NCBI GenBank assembly: GCA_024643445.1
Contig: JAHEMX010000055.1
Location: 1 to 11,920 of the forward strand
DNA from: Desulfobulbaceae bacterium
Lineage (GTDB): Bacteria; Desulfobacterota; Desulfobulbia; Desulfobulbales; Desulfocapsaceae
Direction of reading: 5' to 3'
DNA: 11,920 nt
Below, piece by piece: positions 1-6,461 of this stretch. Below the pieces are notes generated by a model. It saw only the letters and a program-made list of their open reading frames with translations, had not been told where the DNA came from and made no database searches. A program made the position numbers and the translations under genes. Position 1 is the first letter of the stretch. Each line of letters starts with the position of its first letter.

Positions 1-148
1 CAATTACCAGCAGTATGAATGACGAGATAGCGGAGATAGCCTCCCTGACATTCTCGTTTTCACCCTTGAGCATGACACCGATGGCACCGAGCAGCGGAAC
101 GAGCAGGGCAAAGAGCAGTTTAGACGTGACAATTACCTGTGGATCCAT
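1..148 (-). CDS. Antiporter-like complex I membrane subunit, NuoL/M/N-MrpD family (5' part only)
   Basis: Only the first 49 codons are inside the window; the gene continues past position 1. The ATG at 148-146 has a GAAGGG-type ribosome binding site about 7 nt upstream and follows the nuoK stop by 16 nt, so it belongs to the nuo operon. The visible peptide begins MDPQVIVTSKLLFALLVPLL, continues hydrophobically, and then has a polar turn (KGENENVREA) followed by a second hydrophobic stretch. This two-helix start fits the proton-translocating antiporter-like subunits of complex I and Mrp antiporters. By position it would be nuoL, but the N-terminus reads more like the MrpD/NuoM type that often follows nuoK in sulfate reducers. 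With so little sequence I cannot assign L, M or N. Confidence 0.7.
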   Translation of the reverse strand, partial: MDPQVIVTSKLLFALLVPLLGAIGVMLKGENENVREAISAISSFILLVI

Positions 149-164
149 ACCGATGTCCCTTCTT

Positions 165-491
165 CTAACCTTTGAGATTGATCAGGTCTTCAGTATCGAC
201 CGTTTTAAAATGACGATAAACCGCAATGACAATGCTCAGACCGATCGCCGCTTCTGCCGCGGCGATTGCCATGATAAAAAGCGCGAAAATCTGGCCGACG
301 GCAGGATCCGGTGCCAGGAATCTGTTGAATGCCATAAAATTGATCGACACGCCGGCAAGCATCAGTTCCGCGGCAATGAGCATGCCGATCAGGGTCCGCC
401 TGGTGAGCAGACCATAGATGCCGAGGCTGAACAGCATGGCGCCAAAGACCAGGTAGGTCGTAAGATAGTGGTGAATAGTCAGTAGAGACAT
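165..491 (-). CDS. nuoK: NADH-quinone oxidoreductase subunit K
   Basis: Small membrane subunit of complex I, related to MrpC, that carries part of the proton path beside NuoJ and the first antiporter subunit. The 108-residue protein has three hydrophobic segments and the usual family length. Glu42 (in the AAELMLAGVSINF stretch) and Glu80 (AIAAAEAAIGL) match the two conserved buried glutamates of E. coli NuoK (Glu36 and Glu72), so the channel should function. The ATG shares one base with the TGA of nuoJ (TGATG at 493-489), and a GGAGG lies 8 nt upstream of it, which indicates translational coupling. It lies inside the nuoA-to-nuoK operon. Confidence 0.95.
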   Translation of the reverse strand: MSLLTIHHYLTTYLVFGAMLFSLGIYGLLTRRTLIGMLIAAELMLAGVSINFMAFNRFLAPDPAVGQIFALFIMAIAAAEAAIGLSIVIAVYRHFKTVDTEDLINLKG

Positions 492-1039
492 CAGCCGGTC
501 CTCCCGCCCCGGGCGATCACAATCGCACCGATGATCGCTATCAGAAGCACAAGGGAAATGAGCTCGAACACCATTGAGTGGTTGGTCAGCAGTTCAATGC
601 CGATTTCCCGGACCGTTCCCGTTGCCGATTTGGCAAAGGGTTCCCATTGGGTGCGCAGCGCGAGTGCGCACATGCCGCCAAAAACCAGGGCTGCAATGAT
701 GAAACCGAGCGGACCGGAGAGCAGGTTTGCCGGCCCGGTCTTTCGGGTGCGCTCAGGGGCCGCAAGCATAATGGCAAAAGAGATGGTTATACAGATCGCC
801 CCGACATAGATCAGTATCTGCATCATGGCCATGAAGGGTGAGTTGAGAAAGTAGTAAAATCCTGCAACGCCGGTAAAACAGATAACGATACCGGCCAGAG
901 CCCTGACCAGCCGCTCGGCGGTCGCGGCAATAAATCCACCGGTCAGGGTGACCGCGATCATGATCAAGAAAATGATGCCAAGCAGACCGTCTGCACTGAA
1001 GAGGGCGGGAGCATCCATGAATGACGCTGGGGAATTCAT
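491..1039 (-). CDS. nuoJ: NADH-quinone oxidoreductase subunit J
   Basis: Membrane subunit J of complex I (ND6 equivalent). The 182 residues contain about five hydrophobic segments. The stretch MMQILIYVGAICITISFAIM (about residues 71-90) is the characteristic third helix, which in solved complexes switches conformation during the coupling cycle. The start ATG at 1039 overlaps the nuoI stop as ATGA and has a GAGGAG 8 nt upstream. An internal Met at residue 8 is a possible alternative start but has no better binding site. The hydrophilic loop between helices 4 and 5 (about residues 130-150) is typical. The gene sits between nuoI and nuoK in the standard order. Confidence 0.94.
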   Translation of the reverse strand: MNSPASFMDAPALFSADGLLGIIFLIMIAVTLTGGFIAATAERLVRALAGIVICFTGVAGFYYFLNSPFMAMMQILIYVGAICITISFAIMLAAPERTRKTGPANLLSGPLGFIIAALVFGGMCALALRTQWEPFAKSATGTVREIGIELLTNHSMVFELISLVLLIAIIGAIVIARGGRTG

Positions 1040-1476
1040 TTGTCTTGCTCCTCGAGTCGTTTAAGCAGATCAATGATGAAATCTTCCTTCCGGGTGGAGG
1101 CAAGATTGTATTCGTTTGAAAATCGGATCGCGTCGAAGTTACAGGATTCGACGCAGGAACCGCAGAGTGAGCAGGTGGTGAAGTCAAGGGTGTAACTGGT
1201 CAGAACCTTTTTTTTGCCGCCTTCCGGTTTTTCTCCGGCAAGGTGGATGCATCCGGACGGGCAGGCCCGTTCGCACATGCCGCAGACAACGCAGTTCGGC
1301 TTGTTTTCCTCATCGCCGATAAGCTCGATATGCCCACGGTAGCGGGCGTACATTTTCAGCGATTCGTGGGGATAACTGAGCGTTACCGGTCGTTTCGGGA
1401 ATTCCTTCAAGGTTACCCACATGCCGTCCAGCAGGCTTTTTGTTCCGCTGAACAAATCGGAGAAATAACCGCCCAT
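1036..1476 (-). CDS. nuoI: NADH-quinone oxidoreductase subunit I, 2x[4Fe-4S]
   Basis: Peripheral-arm ferredoxin-like subunit that passes electrons through clusters N6a and N6b towards N2 in NuoB. The 146-residue protein has two C-x2-C-x2-C-x3-C motifs: Cys62, 65, 68, 72 (CVVCGMCERACP) and Cys102, 105, 108, 112 (CSLCGSCVESCN), so all eight ligands are present. The second motif ends in CN where most NuoI proteins have CP, a mild deviation. An extra Cys76 follows the first motif. The start lies 2 nt after the nuoH stop, with GAAGGTG about 8 nt upstream inside the end of nuoH. The stop overlaps the nuoJ start by 4 nt. The C-terminal tail is charged (KRLEEQDK). Confidence 0.95.
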   Translation of the reverse strand: MGGYFSDLFSGTKSLLDGMWVTLKEFPKRPVTLSYPHESLKMYARYRGHIELIGDEENKPNCVVCGMCERACPSGCIHLAGEKPEGGKKKVLTSYTLDFTTCSLCGSCVESCNFDAIRFSNEYNLASTRKEDFIIDLLKRLEEQDK

Positions 1477-1478
1477 AA

Positions 1479-2498
1479 TCAGAACACCTTCAGTAATCCT
1501 GCCGTCAGGAGCAGGTTAAACAGCGAGATCGGGATAAGATATTTCCAGGACAGATTCAGCAGCCCGTAAATGGTGGTGCGCGGAAACGTCCAGCGAATCC
1601 AGATAAAGACAAATATGATCAGGTATATTTTCAGCAGAAACCAGCCGACGTTGTGGGTGAAAGGGAAGATGCCTAGATCGCCGAACGGGCAGGACCAACC
1701 GCCAAGAAAGAGTATGGTGATCAGGCAGGAGCCGATGACGATATTGGCGTATTCCCCCATGAAAAACAGGCCGAATCCCATACTGGAATACTCGGTATGA
1801 AAACCGGCAACGAGTTCGCTCTCGGCTTCTCCGAGGTCAAACGGTGCCCGGTTGGTCTCGGCTACCGAACAGACAAACAGGATCAGAAAGGAAACCGGCA
1901 TGAGCAGGTTGAAACCGACCTCCTTATGCAGGGGCCAGACGTTCCAGCTCAAAAATCCATCGAGCTGCTGCTGGACAATGTCGCCCAGGTTCAGAGAACC
2001 GGAAATCATCACGATAGTAATGGTCGTTATCAGCAGGGGGATTTCGTAGGCAACCGTCTGGGAGACCGCCCTGACGGAGGAGATCATTGAATATTTGTTT
2101 CTCGAACCCCAGCCTGCAACGAGCAGCGACATACCCCCCAAAGCCGCGAAGGCAAAGATCACCAGCACGCCGACATCGATTGGATGGGCCACGATATTGT
2201 CGCTGAAGGGGATCGTCACGAAGCTGATAAGTGCTGGGAACATGGCGAGAACGGGTGCAACCATGAAGATGGCCTTGTCCACGCCTCCGGGAATCAGCAG
2301 CTGCTTGGTCATCAGCTTGACCCCGTCAATCGGGGGCTGCAGCAACCCCCACCAGCCGTTTTCCATCGGCCCGGGGCGTCGCTGGTAGAAACCGGCACCC
2401 TTACGCTCACACCACACGAGGTAGGCCGCGTTTGCGCCGACAAAGCAGATGGCAATAAACACCGCAAGGACAACATTTAATAAGGTAAGGCTCATCAT
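1479..2498 (-). CDS. nuoH: NADH-quinone oxidoreductase subunit H
   Basis: Membrane subunit H (ND1 equivalent), which forms much of the quinone chamber and the first proton channel. The 339 residues hold about eight hydrophobic segments and the family signatures: ERKGAGFYQRRPGP (31-44), GWGSRNKYSMISSVRA (129-144) and AETNRAPFDLGEAESELVAG (213-232) with its run of acidic residues. The last is the near-invariant NuoH motif. Two in-frame ATGs open the gene (2498 and 2495); the GGAG in the nuoD-nuoH gap is 3 nt from the first and 6 nt from the second, so the second Met is probably the true start. The gene follows nuoD directly, with no nuoE, F or G between them. Confidence 0.96.
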   Translation of the reverse strand: MMSLTLLNVVLAVFIAICFVGANAAYLVWCERKGAGFYQRRPGPMENGWWGLLQPPIDGVKLMTKQLLIPGGVDKAIFMVAPVLAMFPALISFVTIPFSDNIVAHPIDVGVLVIFAFAALGGMSLLVAGWGSRNKYSMISSVRAVSQTVAYEIPLLITTITIVMISGSLNLGDIVQQQLDGFLSWNVWPLHKEVGFNLLMPVSFLILFVCSVAETNRAPFDLGEAESELVAGFHTEYSSMGFGLFFMGEYANIVIGSCLITILFLGGWSCPFGDLGIFPFTHNVGWFLLKIYLIIFVFIWIRWTFPRTTIYGLLNLSWKYLIPISLFNLLLTAGLLKVF

Positions 2499-2506
2499 GT
2501 TCTCCG

Positions 2507-3625
2507 TTAGCGATCCATTTCCGGGATGACCAGATCGAGACTGCCCATAAAGGCGAGAGCGTCGGCCAGGAGCATGCCCCGGCAGGCTTCGTCGAACAGG
2601 TGCATATTTGAATAGGTGGGGGATCGCAGCTTCAGCCGATAGGCATTTTTGCCGCCATCGCTGACCAGCCTGATACCGAAATTGCCTCGTGCCGTCTCGA
2701 CGGCGGCATAATAGTCGCCTGAAGGGGGCTTGATGAGTTTCGGTTTTTTCTCAGGGTTGACCGGACCTTCCGGCAGTTTGTCCAGGGCCTGTTCGATGAT
2801 GCGCAGCGATTGTTCCATCTCCTCCATGCGCACCAGATAGCGCGCATACGAATCGCAGCCGTCATTGACAGGAATATCGAAGTCAAGCTCAGGGTAGACC
2901 GAATACGGTTCGTTTTTCCTGACATCGTAGTTCAGGCCGGACCCCCTGGCAACCGGTCCTGTCGCCCCGTAGCGCTGGCACATATCCTTGTCGATTATGC
3001 CGTGCCCTTGTAGACGCTTCATCAGGATGATATTGCCGGTAACGAGTTTTGCATACATCTTCAGCTCTTTGCGCATCCTTATGATAAAGGCGCGGGTGCC
3101 GGTAATAAACTCGTCGTCAATGTCATTGTAGAGGCCGCCAAAGCGGAAATAGCAATAGGTAAGCCGTGAACCGGTGACGGATTCAAGCAGGTCGAGTATC
3201 TGTTCACGGTCATCAAAGCAGTACATGAGCGGCGTGAATCCGCCAAGATCGAGGACGTAGGCGCCAAGCCAGACCAGGTGGGATGATATCCGGTTAAGCT
3301 CGACCGTAATAACCCTGATATATTCCGCACGTTCGGGGACCTCTATCCCGCAGGCCCGTTCAACGACCAGAGCGTAGCCATGGTTAAAGGCCATGGCGGA
3401 GAGATAATCAAGCCTCCCCATGTTCGGCATATATTGGGGGTAGGTTCTGTTTTCGGCCATTTTTTCGTGCATTCGATGAATGTAACCAAGGACCGTCTCC
3501 GCCTTATAAATATACTCTCCATCCATGGTCATCTTGACTCGCAAAACGCCATGCGTGGCAGGGTGTTGCGGGCCGACGTTGAGGACGAAGGTTTCGTCTT
3601 TCTGCAGTTCTATCGGTTGGCTCAT
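2507..3625 (-). CDS. nuoD: NADH-quinone oxidoreductase subunit D (49 kDa)
   Basis: Large peripheral subunit that forms the quinone-reduction site with NuoB and NuoH and is related to NiFe hydrogenase large subunits. The 372-residue protein starts with the GPQHPATHGVLR motif. His25 and Tyr74 (GRLDYLSAM) are spaced exactly as bovine His59 and Tyr108, the quinone headgroup ligands, so quinone chemistry is expected. The hydrogenase nickel-ligand cysteines are not in place, as usual for NuoD. The C-terminus GSLDLVIPEMDR corresponds to the conserved ending GSLDIVxGEVDR. It is a separate gene, not fused to nuoC as in E. coli. The ATG overlaps the nuoC stop as ATGA. It is slightly shorter than many homologues. 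Confidence 0.97.
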   Translation of the reverse strand: MSQPIELQKDETFVLNVGPQHPATHGVLRVKMTMDGEYIYKAETVLGYIHRMHEKMAENRTYPQYMPNMGRLDYLSAMAFNHGYALVVERACGIEVPERAEYIRVITVELNRISSHLVWLGAYVLDLGGFTPLMYCFDDREQILDLLESVTGSRLTYCYFRFGGLYNDIDDEFITGTRAFIIRMRKELKMYAKLVTGNIILMKRLQGHGIIDKDMCQRYGATGPVARGSGLNYDVRKNEPYSVYPELDFDIPVNDGCDSYARYLVRMEEMEQSLRIIEQALDKLPEGPVNPEKKPKLIKPPSGDYYAAVETARGNFGIRLVSDGGKNAYRLKLRSPTYSNMHLFDEACRGMLLADALAFMGSLDLVIPEMDR

Positions 3626-4149
3626 GCTTTGAAATCCTTCAGAAGGGGATGGAAGTCAGCATCTTCTGGAAGCAGCAGGGGGATAAGGTGCGGGTGGCCG
3701 TCGAAAATGATACCGAAAAAGTCGTGTGCTTCACGCTCATGCCAGTTTGCCCCGGTATACACCGTCGTAATGGTCGGCAGGTGAGGATCGGTTCTCGGAG
3801 TCCTGACCCGGATAACGACCCGGCATAGATCAAAATCATAGCGGCTGAAGTCGTAATCCGTTTCCAGCTGTTCTTCCTTTATCCAGTCAACTCCGGTAAT
3901 GGATTCAAGGAAATAGCCAAGTTCAAACAATATCTGGGAGGCGCGAACGAGCTGGTCAGCAGAGATTTTTACATCGAGATGGAAACCTTTCGTGCGGTAA
4001 TCCTGTTCGATAATGCCGTTTTGCCGGGGCTGGTCACTCTTATCGACTTCTCCACCGGTTTCAGCTTCTTTCTCAGCCCCGTTTTCGGCGCTTGCCTGAT
4101 CTGAAAACAGTTCACCGAGAGCCTGTATGGTTGTTTGCTGGATGCTCAT
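3622..4149 (-). CDS. nuoC: NADH-quinone oxidoreductase subunit C (30 kDa)
   Basis: Peripheral-arm subunit C (Nqo5, 30 kDa), which packs against NuoD and NuoB and carries no cofactor. In the 175-residue protein the family signature is clear near the C-terminus: ANWHEREAHDFFGIIFDGHP (about 133-152), then HPLLKDF at the end. The usual RR after the GHPxL element is replaced by IP. Residues about 17-46 are an acidic, low-complexity stretch (rich in E, A, D, G, Q) between a short N-terminal helix and the first beta strand, and it looks like a disordered insert. The start ATG follows the nuoB stop by 3 nt with only a weak ribosome binding site, so translation is probably coupled. The gene is separate from nuoD. 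Confidence 0.93.
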   Translation of the reverse strand: MSIQQTTIQALGELFSDQASAENGAEKEAETGGEVDKSDQPRQNGIIEQDYRTKGFHLDVKISADQLVRASQILFELGYFLESITGVDWIKEEQLETDYDFSRYDFDLCRVVIRVRTPRTDPHLPTITTVYTGANWHEREAHDFFGIIFDGHPHLIPLLLPEDADFHPLLKDFKA

Positions 4150-4152
4150 GTT

Positions 4153-4710
4153 CTAGGACCCGGCTTCGTTGGAAACTTTCGGGGCATCCCGCCACTGAGG
4201 TGCAACCTTCGGCCAGCGCCGCCAGCCGGTTATCTTGTGTTCCAGTTCGATAATTCCCTCTATCAGTGCTTCCGGTCGCGGCGGACAGCCCGGCACATAG
4301 ACGTCGACAGGCAGAAATTTATCAGCCCCTTCGACAATGCCGTATTGTCCTTCGAAAACGAACGGGCCTCCGGAGATCGCACAATTGCCCAGCGCGATGA
4401 CCCATTTTGGCTCCGGCATCTGATCGTACAGCGTCATGATACCCGGTGCCATTTTCTTTGATATGGTTCCAGCCACAATCATCAGGTCACTCTGTCGCGC
4501 TGAAGGGCGAAAAACTTCGGCGCCAAAACGTGACAAATCAAAGCGTGCGGCACCAGTCGACATCATTTCTATAGCGCAACAGGCAATACCAAACGTGAGC
4601 GGCCAAAGCGAATTGGCTCGACAGAGGTTTATCAGCTTGTCAGCAACAGCGAACTGGACGAATGAGGCTGGTACGGTTTCTAGGGACGGTGATAAATTTT
4701 GCGTTCCCAC
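4153..4710 (-). CDS. nuoB: NADH-quinone oxidoreductase subunit B (N2 cluster, PSST)
   Basis: Subunit B carries cluster N2, the last Fe-S centre before quinone. The four ligands are visible in 185 residues: the tandem Cys44-Cys45 (FGIACCAIEMM), Cys110 (ALGNCAISGG) and Cys142 (PGCPPRPEALI). The start is a GTG at 4710 that lies inside the end of nuoA (31-nt overlap). It is supported by a perfect AAGGAG 7 nt upstream and by the N-terminus having normal family length before SLWPLTFGIACC. The C-terminal tail after residue 160 is basic and tryptophan-rich, then polar. The gene is second in the operon and 3 nt from nuoC. Confidence 0.96.
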   Translation of the reverse strand: MGTQNLSPSLETVPASFVQFAVADKLINLCRANSLWPLTFGIACCAIEMMSTGAARFDLSRFGAEVFRPSARQSDLMIVAGTISKKMAPGIMTLYDQMPEPKWVIALGNCAISGGPFVFEGQYGIVEGADKFLPVDVYVPGCPPRPEALIEGIIELEHKITGWRRWPKVAPQWRDAPKVSNEAGS

Positions 4711-5093
4711 TTGAAGACTCCTTTAACCCACGCATAAACGACAGCAAGTGATAAAATACCAACGAAAAGAATAATCTCGATAAAATCCCGGATGACAAAC
4801 ATCGGGTCGTTATAGGCCAGTGCCACCGGAAATAGGAAGAGAACATCAACGTCAAAGGCAAGAAAAATAAGCGCATAAAGATAAAAAACGACACCGTACC
4901 GGATCCAGCTGTCACCGATGGGTTCCATTCCGCATTCAATAGACTGGTCTCTTCTGGCATCGACCTGCCTCGTTTTCCGGGGCATGAGGAGCTGTACGAT
5001 GACGATGGGACCGAGGGCGAAGGCGAGTCCGCCGAGGGTAAACGCGGTTATCCAGAGGATATCATCGCGAAAGTGAAAAACAGAAAAATCCAT
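4680..5093 (-). CDS. nuoA: NADH-quinone oxidoreductase subunit A
   Basis: Membrane subunit A (ND3 equivalent), with three helices and a loop that contacts the quinone cavity. The ATG at 5093 gives 137 residues, matching the family. A longer frame reaches 5186, but its extra 31 residues are hydrophilic and atypical, and they would run over the putative promoter. A GGAG at 5105-5102 sits 8 nt before the ATG at 5093. The loop has SIECGMEP, the conserved element whose cysteine becomes exposed in the resting state of mitochondrial complex I. The next helix has FDVDVLFLFPVA, with the conserved acidic residues. It is the first gene of the nuo operon; its 3' end overlaps nuoB by 31 nt. Confidence 0.94.
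   Translation of the reverse strand: MDFSVFHFRDDILWITAFTLGGLAFALGPIVIVQLLMPRKTRQVDARRDQSIECGMEPIGDSWIRYGVVFYLYALIFLAFDVDVLFLFPVALAYNDPMFVIRDFIEIILFVGILSLAVVYAWVKGVFKWERKIYHRP
4718..4723 (-). promoter_or_regulatory. Ribosome binding site deciding the GTG start of nuoB
   Basis: AAGGAG reads on the minus strand from 4723 to 4718, 7 nt before the GTG at 4710. It lies within the coding sequence of nuoA and fixes a start that overlaps nuoA by 31 nt. No ATG that would give a complete N-terminus is available. Confidence 0.85.
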
Positions 5094-5157
5094 GCAAAGC
5101 TCTCCATTTTCGGGTATGAAAACAACCGGCTTTTTTTTAAGGTCGGCAGGCCCCGAC

Positions 5158-5186
5158 ATCTTAAAGAATGGAGGGTACCCTGTCAA
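5158..5186 (-). promoter_or_regulatory. Putative sigma70-type promoter of the nuo operon
   Basis: On the minus strand a perfect TTGACA -35 box (5186-5181) is followed after 17 nt by TAAGAT (5163-5158), a 4/6 match to TATAAT. Transcription would begin near 5151 and leave a leader of about 57 nt before nuoA. The spacer holds the 8-bp palindrome GGGTACCC. Found by eye; no start-site evidence. Confidence 0.6.
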
Positions 5187-5279
5187 ACAATTTTTTACCC
5201 ATACCAGGTACTGTTTTAGTTGTGTATCTCTTTGTATTCAAAATAAAAAAATATAAATTTAGGAAAATATTAAATAGAA

Positions 5280-5303
5280 AGCCTATGTTATGTGATTAGG
5301 GCT
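5280..5303. repeat. Interrupted inverted repeat, possible LysR-type operator
   Basis: AGCCTA (5280-5285) and TAGGGCT (5297-5303) form an imperfect inverted repeat; the core CCTA-N11-TAGG is exact. It is 70-93 nt before the LysR start, a plausible recognition-site distance. The usual T-N11-A core is not strictly met, so the assignment is tentative. Confidence 0.3.
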
Positions 5304-5372
5304 GTTTATTTCAGGTGCACTGTCAGTAAAAAAGATGTAAAGTATCAAAAAAACTGAATCTGGAATCATGGT

Positions 5373-6347
5373 ATGTCTATAACACTGAGACAATTGGAAA
5401 TATTTATTGCTGTAGCTGAAACGGCACAGGTAACCAAAGCCAGTAAGAAGCTGTTCGTGACGCAATCCGCCGTCAGCATGGCGCTGGCCGAACTTGAAAA
5501 TCAGCTTGGCGGGTCACTGTTCGATCGTCACGGCAGGAGCCTGATTCTCAACGCCCGTGGCAGGTATCTGTTGCCGTTGTCAAAGGATATTATCGCTCAG
5601 GTTGGCAGCATTGAAACGATTATGTCCGAGCGCAACGATAAACTGGTCGGGCAAATAAATATCGCTGCCAGTTCTTCGGTGGGCAACTATATTTTACCCT
5701 ATCTGATAGGTGCATTCAAAAAAGCGCATCCGAATGCTTTGGCCAACATGCTCGTTTACAATACCAAAATCGTTGAGGGCATGGTGCTGGATGGCAACGT
5801 TGACATCGGTTTTGTCGAGGGGAAAATAACCTCCAAAGAGCTTCTGGTCAGGCCCTGGTTCAAGGATGAGCTCGTAGTGTTGACGGCCCCTTCCGATCCG
5901 CTGGCAAATAATGAAGAGTTTGATCTTACCCGGGATCTCAAACAGAGCCGATGGATCATGCGTGAAAAGGGTTCCGGGACAGCGGCCATCTTTCGGGAAA
6001 AACTGAAGGATTATATTGCTGACGTCAATATTGTCATGGAAATGGGACATCCCGAGTCGGTAAAACGTGCGGTCGAGTCAGGTGTAGGCATTGCCTGCCT
6101 GTCGGCCCTGACCATCTGCCGCGAAGTGGAAAACGGCTGGCTTAAAAGTCTGAAGATCAGTGACGTTGACATGAAACGCCAGATCTATATCATCAGTCGA
6201 AAGGATCTGCAGATGAGTGATGCGTTAGCCGAATTTCTTGCCTTTTGTGATGTTATGTCCGCCTGTGAAGAGGAGAACATCTGCCTGTCATCCCCGTGGA
6301 AACTGCAGTCTTTGCTGGCTCGTCACTCAAGCGGCAGGAAACGCTGA
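5373..6347 (+). CDS. LysR-type transcriptional regulator (CysL/YeiE-like)
   Basis: Cytoplasmic DNA-binding regulator of 324 residues. Residues 1-60 are the winged helix-turn-helix of the LysR family (LRQLEIFIAVAE, then KLFVTQSAVSMALAELE with the recognition helix at about 29-42), followed by a linker helix. The effector domain begins near residue 93 with INIAASSSVGNYILPYLIGAF and includes WIMREKGSGTAAIF. These phrases closely resemble, from memory, the CysL/YeiE/CbbR branch, whose best-studied members respond to sulfite or control sulfite reductase genes. The gene diverges from the nuo operon, which makes that operon a candidate target; this is inference from position. ATG at 5373 has a GGA about 9 nt upstream. 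Effector and targets cannot be read from the sequence. Confidence 0.93.
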   Translation: MSITLRQLEIFIAVAETAQVTKASKKLFVTQSAVSMALAELENQLGGSLFDRHGRSLILNARGRYLLPLSKDIIAQVGSIETIMSERNDKLVGQINIAASSSVGNYILPYLIGAFKKAHPNALANMLVYNTKIVEGMVLDGNVDIGFVEGKITSKELLVRPWFKDELVVLTAPSDPLANNEEFDLTRDLKQSRWIMREKGSGTAAIFREKLKDYIADVNIVMEMGHPESVKRAVESGVGIACLSALTICREVENGWLKSLKISDVDMKRQIYIISRKDLQMSDALAEFLAFCDVMSACEEENICLSSPWKLQSLLARHSSGRKR

Positions 6348-6373
6348 TACACCCGCTTTTCCGCCCCGGATGA

Positions 6374-6408
6374 AAACGGCCACTCGACGGTAAAGCGAGT
6401 GGCCGTTT
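6374..6408. terminator. Bidirectional rho-independent terminator between the LysR gene and truA
   Basis: A perfect 13-bp stem (AAACGGCCACTCG, 6374-6386, with CGAGTGGCCGTTT, 6396-6408) closes a 9-nt loop. A T-rich run follows on the plus strand, and four T end the stem on the minus strand. It lies between two convergent genes and can serve both. Confidence 0.9.
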
Positions 6409-6461
6409 CTGTTGGCTGCCGGAAAAAAACATATGTCTCGAGTTGTTGAAATGGACGTTCT

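Larger units (their letters stand above)
5094..5372. other. Divergent intergenic region between nuoA and the LysR gene
   Basis: This 279-bp stretch has no credible gene. Its central part (about 5210-5280) is far richer in A and T than the flanking genes. Besides the putative nuo promoter it contains TACC-A-GGTA (5202-5210) and an interrupted inverted repeat AGCCTA/TAGGGCT (5280-5303). Such a layout is typical for a LysR-type regulator controlling itself and a divergent operon. I could not identify a convincing -35/-10 pair for the LysR gene; only loosely matching AT-rich hexamers are present around 5220-5250. Confidence 0.6.

Noticed and set aside
110..150. Possible frameshift near the start of the antiporter-like gene
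   Set aside because: On re-reading, the frame from ATG 148 is intact to the window edge and gives a sensible membrane N-terminus.
15..485. Open frame on the plus strand opposite nuoK and the antiporter-like gene
   Set aside because: Its translation has no family character, and the minus strand carries nuoK with conserved glutamates in the same place. It is a shadow frame.
5094..5186. Longer N-terminus for nuoA starting at 5186
   Set aside because: It would put coding sequence over the putative promoter, the added residues are unlike the family, and the ATG at 5093 has a well-placed GGAG.
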